Below are positions 18,613 to 29,200 of a stretch of DNA of 64,000 bases, one piece after another (within the stretch, counting starts at the first letter, position 1; each line of letters begins with the position of its first letter). The position numbers and the translations under genes are program-made. The stretch is taken from positions 29,938 through 93,937 of the forward strand of contig CBDIHK010000016.1 in assembly GCA_965279005.1 (NCBI GenBank), in the 5' to 3' direction. Origin of the DNA: Planctobacterium sp965279005. GTDB lineage: Bacteria; Pseudomonadota; Gammaproteobacteria; Enterobacterales; Alteromonadaceae. A model generated the notes under the pieces. That model was not told the origin of the DNA and ran no database searches. It worked only from the letters and a program-made list of their open reading frames with translations.

Positions 18613-18638
18613 GTATGAACAGTTAAAACTGAGCCTGG

Positions 18639-20204
18639 TTAGCCTAGTTTATCACTGGCCACCCGGTACCTTGGGTCTTCATTGACGTTCATTTCAACAT
18701 AGGCCTGGGCTTTGGTTAGCAAGTTGCGGCATTCAGGGCTGATATGCCGGATATGTAAGCGCTTTCCTAATTTGGTGTACTTATCCGCTAGGCCATCGAT
18801 TGCGTCCAAGCCTGAAGAATCCCAGATCCGGCTTTCGTTAAAGTCGATAACCACATCGTCTGGGTCGTTTTGGGGGTCAAACAAATCACGGAAATGCAGC
18901 ACCGAACCAAAGAATAAGGGACCATCCATTTCATAGACTTTCCAGCCGTCTTTGTCAGTGTGGCTGCGGGCGTGGATATGGGTGGCGTGTTTCCAGGCAA
19001 ATACCAATGCTGACATGATAACACCTACCACAACGGCCACGGCAAGGTCAGCGATAACGGTGATGGCGGTCACTGCAAACAGGACAAATGCATCTTCTTT
19101 GTTCACGCCCCTTATAATTTTGAAGCTAGCCCATTCAAACGTGCCGATAACCACCATGAACATAACGCCAACCAAGGCGGCAAGTGGGATCATTTCAATA
19201 AGTGGTGCTGCGAACAGGATGAAGGCAAGCAATACCAACGCTGCGGTAATGCCTGATAAGCGGCCACGGCCACCTGAGTTAATATTGATCATGCTCTGGC
19301 CAATCATGGCACAGCCACCCATGCCGCCAAAAAAGCCGTTGACAGAGTTGGCCACACCTTGGCCGATACACTCTTTGTTACCGCGACCGCGGGTATCCGT
19401 TAAATCGTCAATCAGTGACAGGGTCAGCAAGGATTCAATCAACCCTACCAAAGCCAGGATAATGGCGGTTGGCAGTATGATCTGGAATGTCTGCCATGTG
19501 AACGGGACGGCTGGAATGGCAAATGATGGTAATTCACCCGCCAAGGTAACCGTGTCGCGTTGCTCTGCTGGCACCATATCGCGGACAAAATCGATAACCG
19601 TGCGGGCGTCTAGATCCAAGCCGTGCACTAGTCCGGTCACTACCAAAATCGCGACAAGCGAGGCTGGCACGGCGCTAGTGAGCTTGGGCAAGAAAAAGAT
19701 AATTGCCATGGTCAACAGGGTCAATCCCAGCATTAGGTATAGCATGCTGCCCTGCATCCACACTTGCATACCGCTTGTGTCCAAGATCTTGAATTGGCCG
19801 AGTTGGGCAAGGAATATCACAATAGCCAATCCATTGACGAACCCGAGCATAACGGGATAGGGCACCAACCGGATAAATTTACCCAGCTTAAAAACACCGG
19901 CCAGGATCTGTAGAACGCCCGCGAGTAGGACTGCGGCAAATAGGTATTGCACCCCGTGGGTTGCCACCAAGGCCACCATGACCACGGCCATTGCGCCGGT
20001 TGCGCCAGATATCATGCCTGGACGCCCACCAATTGCAGAGGTAATCAGTCCCATCATAAAGGCGGCATAAAGGCCAACCATTGGCTCTACGCCGGCGACA
20101 AAGGCAAAAGCAACGGCTTCTGGCACCAAGGCGAGGGCAACGGTTATGCCCGACAGCACGTCATTTTTTATATTGCTGTCTTTTTTGGTTATTAAATCAA
20201 ACAT
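18639..20204 (-). CDS. SulP-family inorganic anion transporter with STAS domain
   Basis: The 521-residue inner-membrane protein has 10 or more membrane segments beginning with the SulP signature region (GITVALALVPEAVAFAFVAG) and ends with a cytosolic STAS domain (VVIDFNESRIWDSSGLDAID, about 430-510). Relatives carry sulfate, bicarbonate or dicarboxylates; the substrate cannot be told from sequence. No carbonic anhydrase is adjacent. It is monocistronic with a strong terminator. Confidence 0.92.
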   Translation of the reverse strand: MFDLITKKDSNIKNDVLSGITVALALVPEAVAFAFVAGVEPMVGLYAAFMMGLITSAIGGRPGMISGATGAMAVVMVALVATHGVQYLFAAVLLAGVLQILAGVFKLGKFIRLVPYPVMLGFVNGLAIVIFLAQLGQFKILDTSGMQVWMQGSMLYLMLGLTLLTMAIIFFLPKLTSAVPASLVAILVVTGLVHGLDLDARTVIDFVRDMVPAEQRDTVTLAGELPSFAIPAVPFTWQTFQIILPTAIILALVGLIESLLTLSLIDDLTDTRGRGNKECIGQGVANSVNGFFGGMGGCAMIGQSMININSGGRGRLSGITAALVLLAFILFAAPLIEMIPLAALVGVMFMVVIGTFEWASFKIIRGVNKEDAFVLFAVTAITVIADLAVAVVVGVIMSALVFAWKHATHIHARSHTDKDGWKVYEMDGPLFFGSVLHFRDLFDPQNDPDDVVIDFNESRIWDSSGLDAIDGLADKYTKLGKRLHIRHISPECRNLLTKAQAYVEMNVNEDPRYRVASDKLG

Positions 20205-20439
20205 GTTGCACCCAGTTAGAGCTGTAACAAAAGGTGTCAGAGTGTATCAGGAAATATTGCAGCGGTCTTTTAACAGATTGTTAAATTGGGGAAAGTGCTT
20301 GCCCGAAAGCCAGTAATACTTAATGGAATCTGTATAGAGGTAAGTTATCCTGCCACTCCAGCCCTATAGATTATTAGCAAACATTATCAACTGCAGTTGG
20401 CGTAAATTGTGGCATGTTAACTCAAACGGTAATAGCGTC

Positions 20440-20823
20440 ATGGAAAAATTCTTTCAATCAATCCTGATAGTTGTGGCCATCATCAATGCCATCCCTGCAC
20501 TAGCTTTGGTGATACCCAATGGTTTAAGCCACTTTTATGGCGTTAATGCGCTTGGCAGCGAATTGGAATTACTGCTCAAGCACAGGGCGGTGATGTTTGG
20601 CATCTTGGGTGGCACAATCGCGTATTGCGCGCTTAAACCTTCACTATTCCAGCTTGGTTTTATCATCGCCTTGGTGAGCATGGGGAGCTTTGTCTGTTTG
20701 GCTTGGCCAATTGCGGGTTTGGACGCGAAACTGCTAAAAGTTTTTTGGATTGATGTTGGCGCCATCTTGGTGCTGGTGGCAGGCTATCTGCTCTGGCGCC
20801 TTTATGGCATCAGCGCCAGATGA
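20440..20823 (+). CDS. Small four-helix membrane protein
   Basis: The 127-residue product starts at ATG 20440 (MEKFFQS). Four hydrophobic segments can be seen: ILIVVAIINAIPALALVI, VMFGILGGTIAYCAL, LGFIIALVSMGSFVCLAW and IDVGAILVLVAGYLLW. The motif KHRAVMFGILG after the first helix recurs in a widespread uncharacterised family. The function is unknown. Confidence 0.6.
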   Translation: MEKFFQSILIVVAIINAIPALALVIPNGLSHFYGVNALGSELELLLKHRAVMFGILGGTIAYCALKPSLFQLGFIIALVSMGSFVCLAWPIAGLDAKLLKVFWIDVGAILVLVAGYLLWRLYGISAR

Positions 20824-20843
20824 ATTTAACCTGCCTTGCAAGC

Positions 20844-21620
20844 CTAATTCACAAACGCATATTCCATTTCATAAATGTAATCCAAGTTTGGGAATTGCCA
20901 CAGTGCGATCGCCTGTGCCATGCAGTCTGCATATTCCATGCTCTCTGGCGGTGTTGCCAGCTCACCGCTTGCGACTACTTGCACATCTTCTATCAGTCCA
21001 TCAGCTTGGATAGTGAAGCTGACACCGCCTTTGCCGTGTTTGCCGTGTAAGTCCTGGCACAAGTCAAAGTGTAACTGGTGTTGCGCCATTATTTGGTTGG
21101 CAACGTTAAAAAATGCTTCGTCAGAATTGTCAATTGAGCGCAGCGCCACAGCTGTCATATCAGTTACAGCACCGCCGGCAAAAGTTTTGGCTACCTGTTG
21201 GCTACGGCACATCAGGGCAGGCTGGCCACTGCTGTCAGTGCAAACATGTAAGCCTGGTTGTGGTGATTGGCAGTCACCGCCATTTGCTAGCTGCAGCCAA
21301 GGCTGAGATTGGCTACTGTTGATCAGTTGCAGGGCGCTTTGGGTCTGGTTCATACAAATCAGGGTATGGTCGGTTTGCCTGCCCTGCTGTACCGCCCAAA
21401 GCCTACCTTTTGAGCCAAGGGTAATACCGGCTTTTTCTGCTAAGCGGTTGTCCGCAAGTGCTGGTATGCCTTTGCTGCGCTCTGGGATAATCAACAATTC
21501 ATCGGCATGTAGTTTGCCACTTAATACTACAAGACCGGCCAATATAAAGCTGGCACAAGTGGTAACAAGTTTAAGCCTCAGTGCGCCAACCCGGCTTGGT
21601 GGGGGTGTTAACCTGGACAT
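20844..21620 (-). CDS. Exported protein with TonB-C-like tail, end of the TPS-CHAT operon
   Basis: The protein has 258 residues from ATG 21620, with a long N-region and one hydrophobic stretch (LVTTCASFILAGLVVLSG) acting as signal or anchor. Six cysteines lie in the middle (ICMNQ, DCQSP, VCTDS, MCRSQ, LCQDL, DCMAQ), suggesting disulfides. The end (GGVSFTIQADGLIEDVQVVASG, AIALWQFP) has the pattern of the AgmX/TonB C-terminal fold. It follows the CHAT gene by 79 bases on the same strand and probably works in the envelope with it. Role unknown. Confidence 0.6.
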   Translation of the reverse strand: MSRLTPPPSRVGALRLKLVTTCASFILAGLVVLSGKLHADELLIIPERSKGIPALADNRLAEKAGITLGSKGRLWAVQQGRQTDHTLICMNQTQSALQLINSSQSQPWLQLANGGDCQSPQPGLHVCTDSSGQPALMCRSQQVAKTFAGGAVTDMTAVALRSIDNSDEAFFNVANQIMAQHQLHFDLCQDLHGKHGKGGVSFTIQADGLIEDVQVVASGELATPPESMEYADCMAQAIALWQFPNLDYIYEMEYAFVN

Positions 21621-21699
21621 AGTTCTATTCCTGTTACAAAAGTGAATTGGTTTTTTTAAGCCACGGTGTAAGGCAAACCAGTCAACTTTACTGTTTAAA

Positions 21700-24630
21700 T
21701 TATAGCCAATTTCCAATTAGGATGAAGGCTGACCAATAAAACGGGTGTTGGTAACTTGGATCTTTCAACATATCCCGTTGTGCTTGCCTCAGCGCTTCAG
21801 CTTTAGTGAAGCCACCTTGGGCGAGGTTATCGTAAAAACGTTGCATTAAGGCCACCGTGGCGGCATCGGATACTGCCCATAAAGCGCCTAAGGTACTGCG
21901 TACATTCGCCCTCAGGGCAATGCCGCTGATACCAAGGGGAGCCCTGTCATCACCTTCAGCAGTTTGACAAGCGCTTAGGGTAAGTAGTTCGATTGGAGCC
22001 CGGTCAAATTTGTCATCAGATAGCAGGGATTCCAGTTCCCGCATGGTAATCAGGGCATCGTGCGCCATGATAAAACTATTGTCTGCTGAGTCGCCAAAGA
22101 CGCCGTGTGACGCCACATGGACAATATCGTAGCGATTTTGCAGCATATTCTGTAAAAACAGCGCTTTGCTAAAGGCCTCGTTATTCAGCGTTTTGGCATT
22201 GTATAAATCATCTAAGTGTGCGATTTCCCGCGCCACCCCTGGCAGGCTTAACCTTTGTTTTAGACGCTTCAACTGCCATTGTGTCATTTCATCGGTGCCG
22301 ACGCTATAAAGTGGGCGCTTACCCCTTATCCGCAGTGGTTGCTCGGTAATCGGAAGTTTAGAAACGCCGATAGTGACATCGTTATCCGAGGACTGGGGTT
22401 GCGCCATTTGCCCGGCGTATTGGTTGCGAATGCGCAAATGCCCCTGTTGGTTTTTAGCTACCAACACAGGCTCAAAACCGCTGATAGTGCGGTTTTGCCT
22501 TGCGCGCAAACCCAAGCGTTGGTTGGGGTCAATTGCAGTTTGCTTGGAATCCGACCTCATACTGTCGTTAGTCTCGCCCGCTTGGGCCGGCACTGCCGCT
22601 ATTTGATGCTCCCCTAAGGCTGGGCGCTTGCGCACAATCCGCAGCGCATTATTGTGCCTGCTATGGAATTCCTGTGCGTTTTTGCGCTTTAACTGCCTTT
22701 GCATTGATAATCGCCGGGTTTTGTCGGTTGCCTCATACTTATTAACGATCCTCAATACACCTGGTTGACCTGGGTTAGGTAAATTTGATCCCGATGCTGG
22801 TGGGTTTTCCCTTTTCTGTCGCTTTTGCCAGGACAGGCGACGTTGTCCCGTGCTTGTTTGTGCTTGCCTTGCTATGGGGGTTTTGCTTCTGATACGAAGC
22901 TCGCCGCTTTGCTTGGTTATGCTTTGCTGCCGTGCTTGGGTTTGCATCCGTTGTATTAGGTTGCTGCTGCCAGCTATCTCCAATGCAGCAAAAACATCCC
23001 GCCCTACAGCTGCAACGACAGGGCCGGGCTCACTCAATCCGGCTAGCAATGCATTTCTTGTTTTCCCGGGCGTGTTTTCCAATTGGAATAGGGAAAGTCC
23101 TGGCGAGGTTGCGATAGCGAAGTCTTGCAGAAGTGGGCGGCCATCGTGAACCAAGCTAGACAGGGGAACCAAGCGCAGCGCTGCATCGGGTAAATATAGG
23201 ATAGTGTCGACTTGGTGCTGCCTTAACAATGGCAATATAGGCGTTACAATCAGGCTGTACAGCTTGTCCGACAAGGTTTGGTATTTGGGGGATAAAGTCC
23301 TCAGTTGCTGCGCGTATTGGGTGGCCAAACGGGATAGCGGCTCTTTGCCAATGGCCACTTGGCGCTGGTAAATTACACCGTTTAGTTTTAACAATAAAAC
23401 CAAGCGAGAATCCAACATGATGGGATAAAGCGCTGCTGTGTCCGGTGCAATTCCCTGAAAGTCCAGGCTTTGCTGGCTTTCAAAACTGCAGCGGTTAGAA
23501 AAGTAATCTTCAAGTTCAGAGCGCTTAAGCAACTCCAGGGTAGTTTGCGCTTCCTGCAACAGGGCTTGTTGGCTCTCACCTTGTTCTGCAGCAGCCAATT
23601 GCAACAGACCATCAACGAGGTCTAAATAAAGTGGTTCCAGGGTTTCTAGAAACGACGACCTGCCTCCGGTATAGATTACCGGAATATCTTGGCGAATCGA
23701 TTCTAAGTGGCTGACCGCCCGGCGCAGTGCTTCAACCTCTCCAGGCAAGTCATTCGTTGCTGCCAGTATCTGTGCATGTTGCCATTCCAACCGGTACAAC
23801 CGGTCAAACATCTGCTGCTGCTGTGCCAACATAATTGCCGTTTGCACTGCATGTTTCGCGTTTACATAATCTCCAGAATAATCGTGAAGCTGTGCCAACA
23901 TCCCCAATGCTTGGCTGGATTGGCGGTTATCCAAAGCCGAATGGTTTAGGTTTGTAAGTAATAACATACTTTCTGAAGCAAGTTTGTCAGATATGTTGTT
24001 TGGGAGGCTGCTTTTGTTCAAGACATCAATACTAAATTTGGACAACTCAAGCTGGGCATTGATGCTGTCCTGGCTATCTTGTGCCAAAGCAACCAATTCT
24101 ATGATGCCGTCCAGGGTTGATGCTGTGTCTGGATTGTCTTGCCAGGCCAAAGACAACAGGGCGAGTTGCGATTGAAAGTAACGGCTAGTATCGCCAGATG
24201 TAGTGCTTTGTGCGCTGGCTATCTGATATAGCCTGGTGGCCTGCGCCGGGTTGTCTTTGAGCTCATAGAGCCTTGCCAAGTGATAGGCATGGTCCCCTGC
24301 CAACAACGGCCATTGGTTTCGCGTTGCGATGCGTAGGCTATTTTGCAGCAACAAAAATGCCCGGTCATATTGGCCTTGCTTTGCCAGCAAATTAGCCTGT
24401 AGGCCAGCAATCATATTGTGTGCTTTGTCACCCGGTTGCACCAATGCTTTAGCCTGGTTGAGTTTCATTTCTGCACGGGCCAAAAAGCCTTGGCTGCGCA
24501 GCTGTTCGGCTGCTGCTAACAGTTCGCCTAGGTTTTCCCCTTGCATAGCTTGCAGGGGCTGCATTATCAACAGGCTAGCTAGTAAGAGCAAGTACTTACT
24601 TATGTGGGATGCCCTATTAAAAAATGGCAT
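21700..24630 (-). CDS. Exported TPR-CHAT (caspase-like) protein with a basic repeat insert
   Basis: The 976-residue protein has a signal peptide (YLLLLASLLIMQPLQA), a TPR-rich region (about 30-330) and a C-terminal CHAT domain of the caspase clan, with histidine in VHVASHGVFG (about 839) and cysteine in LSACQTAEG (about 886). Between the first CHAT strands (around 570) and the histidine lies an unusual insert of some 200 residues, very basic, with five copies of LRI(R/V) followed by K, N or R (about 579, 626, 661, 731, 765). The start overlaps the TpsB gene by 14 bases. Linkage suggests it processes or responds to the TPS exoprotein in the periplasm or outside. Catalysis is inferred from the dyad only. 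Confidence 0.85.
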   Translation of the reverse strand: MPFFNRASHISKYLLLLASLLIMQPLQAMQGENLGELLAAAEQLRSQGFLARAEMKLNQAKALVQPGDKAHNMIAGLQANLLAKQGQYDRAFLLLQNSLRIATRNQWPLLAGDHAYHLARLYELKDNPAQATRLYQIASAQSTTSGDTSRYFQSQLALLSLAWQDNPDTASTLDGIIELVALAQDSQDSINAQLELSKFSIDVLNKSSLPNNISDKLASESMLLLTNLNHSALDNRQSSQALGMLAQLHDYSGDYVNAKHAVQTAIMLAQQQQMFDRLYRLEWQHAQILAATNDLPGEVEALRRAVSHLESIRQDIPVIYTGGRSSFLETLEPLYLDLVDGLLQLAAAEQGESQQALLQEAQTTLELLKRSELEDYFSNRCSFESQQSLDFQGIAPDTAALYPIMLDSRLVLLLKLNGVIYQRQVAIGKEPLSRLATQYAQQLRTLSPKYQTLSDKLYSLIVTPILPLLRQHQVDTILYLPDAALRLVPLSSLVHDGRPLLQDFAIATSPGLSLFQLENTPGKTRNALLAGLSEPGPVVAAVGRDVFAALEIAGSSNLIQRMQTQARQQSITKQSGELRIRSKTPIARQAQTSTGQRRLSWQKRQKRENPPASGSNLPNPGQPGVLRIVNKYEATDKTRRLSMQRQLKRKNAQEFHSRHNNALRIVRKRPALGEHQIAAVPAQAGETNDSMRSDSKQTAIDPNQRLGLRARQNRTISGFEPVLVAKNQQGHLRIRNQYAGQMAQPQSSDNDVTIGVSKLPITEQPLRIRGKRPLYSVGTDEMTQWQLKRLKQRLSLPGVAREIAHLDDLYNAKTLNNEAFSKALFLQNMLQNRYDIVHVASHGVFGDSADNSFIMAHDALITMRELESLLSDDKFDRAPIELLTLSACQTAEGDDRAPLGISGIALRANVRSTLGALWAVSDAATVALMQRFYDNLAQGGFTKAEALRQAQRDMLKDPSYQHPFYWSAFILIGNWL

Positions 24631-26296
24631 AGCTCAACCTCAAGTGGATACCCCGATCTTGCAATACTTCATTGGCCTTGGGTCGGGCATCTTTAATTGC
24701 ATGGCCGTAAATAAATTCAAGCTCAAGTTTATCCCAGGGGTGCCAGCGAAATCCGCCGCCTACTGACCACAGCGGGTCGGCATTGTCCAGTAGATTGCTT
24801 TTGTAGCTACCCTCACCAAAATCGGTGAAAACAAAAGCCTCCAGGCTACCCAATTTGCCATTGTAATCGAGTTCATCCCAAACACGGGTTTGCAATTCAA
24901 TTGAGCTTATCAGTCCGTTATCCCTTACCAGCTCGTTCTCGCGATAGCCCCGTACAGAGTTGGCACCACCCAGTGCAATTTGCTCCAATGGCAGCAGGCC
25001 CCTGTTACTAATTTGCAGGTCGGTACGCCACAAAAGCTGGCTGTTTATATCAGCTAAACGACGTACATATTGCACTTGTAACAGGAGGCTGGAAAAATCA
25101 CTATCCGGTAAACCCTGGTTGTTGCGGGTGGCGTTGAACAGGCCCAGACCCTGGCTGTAGCGGGCAAACACCGACCATGCTTCGCGTTCATTGCGAATGA
25201 TACCGGTGACGCCAACCCGTATTGCAGAAACCCGGGAAAACCCATTTTGTTCACCTGAAGCAAACGAGAAGGGAATGTCCAGCAGCTCACCTTGGTTTTC
25301 GCGCATGGATAAGCTGATGCCAAGCTGCCATTGTTGCCTTAGGCTTTGGTGTAGCGGGTGCAGTAGATAAAGTTCAGCACTCTTAAAGTCACTTTGGATA
25401 TCCAAGGATTGCAGCTGTTGCTCAATTACTTCAGCGTCGTTGAAAGCCAATTTGACACCTAACTTGGTGCTGCTGCTAAACAAGGGAGCGGCATAATCTA
25501 TCTCGGCGCCAGTGGAGCCTTGTTTTCGCCTCACTTTGGCAAATAATGAATCACCGATCCCAGTTAAGTTCAAACTTTGTCCTGTTAATGAGCCCTGGGT
25601 TTGACCAGTACTGGGCGAGCCGTGGTTGTCTACTTGGAAACTCAGGAAGTTGCTGGGAGCCCGGCTAACTTGTAGCTTGAGCGCGCTTTCACCCAAGCGT
25701 TCCCCTGGCACAAACTGGCCATTTAATTGGGCGATTAATGGATCCGCAAGCAGCAGTTGGTAGCGTTCTTGGAATTGCGGCAGGTGGAACACTTCGCTGC
25801 TGACGGGTTGCAAGCGCTTTAACAAATAATTGTCTTGCAGACCATCAGCCCCTTCGATTTGGATTGTGCTGAGCTTTCCCTCTATTACTTGTATGAGCAA
25901 GCTGCCATTTTCGATTTTTTGATCCGGGATCACTGCGCCGGAATTGATATAACCGTTATTTGCGTAGTGCTGGCTGACCTTGAACCGGATCTGTTCAATA
26001 TCAGCCATCGTTACCCAGGAATCTAACTTATCGGCTGCAAGAGCAATTAGCTCCATTTCAGCAAACACTGTGTTACCCGTATACCGAACTTGTTGCAGTT
26101 TAAATTTGGCACCGGCCGCACCTTGTTGTTCAGGCGCTTTTGAGGTTGCTATTGTCAGTATCTGGTTGTCCAGCGGCTGATATACGCCAGGTAGTAACGG
26201 GCGGGTTTTTGCCGGTTGTTGGAATACTTCTTGCGCTAGGCACGCCTGGCCTGCAACAAGCAAGGTTAAAGTAAAAAATACAGCTACGGTGCGCAT
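24617..26296 (-). CDS. TpsB outer-membrane transporter (ShlB/FhaC family)
   Basis: The product of about 559 residues starts at ATG 26296, which shares a base with the TpsA stop (TAATG), so translation is coupled. After a signal peptide (VFFTLTLLVAGQACLA) come two POTRA domains (FKLQQVRYTGNTVF and LLIQVIEGKLSTIQIEG) and a 16-strand type beta-barrel with the conserved loop VRGYRENEL that enters the pore. It should export the adjacent TpsA across the outer membrane. Confidence 0.93.
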   Translation of the reverse strand: MRTVAVFFTLTLLVAGQACLAQEVFQQPAKTRPLLPGVYQPLDNQILTIATSKAPEQQGAAGAKFKLQQVRYTGNTVFAEMELIALAADKLDSWVTMADIEQIRFKVSQHYANNGYINSGAVIPDQKIENGSLLIQVIEGKLSTIQIEGADGLQDNYLLKRLQPVSSEVFHLPQFQERYQLLLADPLIAQLNGQFVPGERLGESALKLQVSRAPSNFLSFQVDNHGSPSTGQTQGSLTGQSLNLTGIGDSLFAKVRRKQGSTGAEIDYAAPLFSSSTKLGVKLAFNDAEVIEQQLQSLDIQSDFKSAELYLLHPLHQSLRQQWQLGISLSMRENQGELLDIPFSFASGEQNGFSRVSAIRVGVTGIIRNEREAWSVFARYSQGLGLFNATRNNQGLPDSDFSSLLLQVQYVRRLADINSQLLWRTDLQISNRGLLPLEQIALGGANSVRGYRENELVRDNGLISSIELQTRVWDELDYNGKLGSLEAFVFTDFGEGSYKSNLLDNADPLWSVGGGFRWHPWDKLELEFIYGHAIKDARPKANEVLQDRGIHLRLSYAIF

Positions 26297-29200
26297 TAAT
26301 TCAATCCATCTTTGGATTGGCAATGGCGTTGCGCAAGCAAATTATTTGATGCAGATGTGCCAACATTGCTACTTTGCACCTGGCCTAGGCGCTGCTTTAT
26401 CTGCTCCAAGCTTAATGCCCTGGACTCACCTGTACCAAGTTGCGCCGGTTCGCTGCCGCGTCCAAACTGCCCTAAAGAACTGCCAGAACTTGTATTGCAA
26501 GGATCTTCGCTTAAAAGATCCTGTTCCAACACGTCACTATTGAAGCTGGCCAGCTCGCCGCTTAAGTCAAATTCCAACGCGCCTATGTCAACTGTGCCAC
26601 TAACCCCATCGGGTGCAGCAGCTTGGATCACACTCGTCCCCGAACCTGGCTGGAATTGTTGTCGGGTATCGCTGCTTGTGATCAACTGTTGGTTTTTCAC
26701 AATCAAGAAGTCGCTACCAATATTGATATCGCCACCGCTAAAATCTTCACCTCCTGTGTTGCCTTGGATGAATCCAGTATCGAGCAAGATAAAATCTGAT
26801 GCGATATCAATGTTGCCACCATCGCCGCTGCCGCTGACAGAGGTTGTTATGATGCTGTCGCTAACAAATATTTCTTTGGCGGTAAGCTGTATTGCACCGG
26901 CGTTGGCATTTTGCGCTGAGGTGGTAATTTGCGCCCCTTGCAGGGTAAATTGGTTGTTGACCGATAGTGTAATGTTGCTAGCGGGCGTGTTACCCCGGCT
27001 TTGGGATGTGATATTGGCGCCTTTTTCGACGGTGATGTTGTCAGCTGCGATGGTGATATTGCCTACGGCCTCTGCATCGCCACTTGTTTCGGATCTGGAA
27101 TCTACAGCAATGACTCCGCCACTAAGGTTGACATCCCCGGATGCCAATATGCCTACTGTACCGGCTTGGCCGGAACCTAATTGGGATACGTTGCTGAAAA
27201 TACCGGCGCGCCTGGGGCCTTGCAAAAAATCGTCTTGTAATATGTCCAAATCCTGGGTGGCGATGACGATATCACCCGCTTTGCCGGCGGTGTCGGTGGT
27301 GGTACTGATGATGCCGCCGTTTTTGATGTTGATGGTTTGGGCATCAACATTAATGACTCCTGCGTCACCTGTGCTGGCAAAGCTGCTGTTGCTGGTGATA
27401 CCTGTATCCAACAGGCCGCCTAACTGCACGTCGATGTAGGCAGATAGCAATATTAAATCATCGTCTAGCTCAGGCAGTTCCTCAAATTCATCGGGCACTT
27501 CGTCAAATTCCTCAGCCAGCTGCCGCCGCAAAAAACCTAAATACTGCTCCAGCGAAAAACTGTTCTCAGCGTCGATAGTGAGATTGTTGGTAGTAATATT
27601 AACTTGACCGGCACTGCCACTCCCACCGAGTGTGCTCGAGGTAATTTGGCCCCCATTGAGCAACTCAATCGCCTCACTAGCCACAATATTGATTTCTCCA
27701 GCATCCCCTTTTGAATCAATCGAAGCGCTGGAAATGCGGGTCGGCAGGCCATTGCCATCCAGGTGCAAGCTTTGCGCACTAATATTGATAGTACCGGCGC
27801 GTCCGGCCAGGATACTATCCGAGATTATATTGGCGCCATCCTGCATGCCAATGACGGTATCGACATTGATCGTTATATTACCTGAATTGGATTCGCCCCA
27901 AGCTGCGGTACTGGTAATGGCTGAAAACTCACCTTTGCGGCCAAAACCATTCATGATCAATGCATTGGCATTGATATTGATATCACCGGCATCACCGCCG
28001 TTAAATGAATCGGATGCGATTGCGGCGCCACCGACCATCTCCAACGTGCCGGTCAGGTTGATGTCAATTTCACCGGCGTTGCCCGCTTTGAAACTTTCGC
28101 CTTCAGATTTGCTTTCAAGCTCACCACCGCGTAGGAATAAATTATCCGCTTGGATTTTGATATTGCCGGCGTTGCCCCGGCTTTCACCTTCGGTTGCAAT
28201 AGATACGTCCCCCTGCAACAGGATGTCGCCAGCAATCGCTAATTCAATGTTGCCGGCGTTGCCGCTTGAAGGCACCATATCATCTTCACTCTGGGCACTG
28301 CTGCTAATGCCGGTATCTTCCCGGTCTTGTCCGGGTTCTGATGTCATGCTTAAACTGGCTGCTGTAATAAAAATGTTTCCGGCATTGCCATTATTTTCTG
28401 TATCAGAGGAAATGCTGGCGCCATCCATTAACTCTACTGCCCCCTGCACCTGGATGCTGATGTCACCGGCATTACCATTGGCGTTGGGGCCGAATGTGGC
28501 GCTGTTTATGTTGCTGCTGGTGCCTTGTCCGCCCTGCATCAATAAACTACCTGCAACGATATCCAGGTCTCCCGCATTGCCTGCGCTTACTGCCGTTGTG
28601 GTGATCAAGCTTGCACCCAGCATTTCAATGCGGCTGTCCACTTCTATATTGATATTTCCTGCATCGCCCGTGGCATTGGGACCCAAGGTATTGCTGCCAA
28701 TGACACTGCCTGAACTATTGCGGGTGCCCTCTAGGGTGAGGCTGCCAGCATTTATTTGAATGTTGCCGGCGTCACCATCGCCTACGGTGACTGACACAAT
28801 TTGGCCACCATCTTTGATATTTAAGGCGCCGCTAATATCTAGGTTAATATTCCCAGAGTTGCCTTGCGGCGCGTTGTTAATGTCAGTTTGCAGGCCACTT
28901 AGGCTTTGGATGCCAACGTTGGATTGGTTGCTGGGTTCGGGTTCCGTTTCAGTAATCGTTAAATTACTTGCATTGATGTTGATATCACCGGCATTGCCAT
29001 TGCCCAAAGTGCTGGCATTAACCTGGGCATTGCCAATTAAGCTTAAATCTTCGGATACTTCGATATGGATATCCCCAGCATCGGCGTCACCGCCGGTGAA
29101 GGTGGCAATTTCGGCATGGTTAGCACTATTGCCGGTGTCTACGATAAGTTGCCCAGCCTTGATAAAAATACTGCCGCCTTCACCAGCATGTCGGGTTGCG

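Noticed and set aside
18952..19860. 302-codon frame opposite the SulP transporter
   Set aside because: Antisense shadow of a clear transporter gene; threonine-rich nonsense composition.
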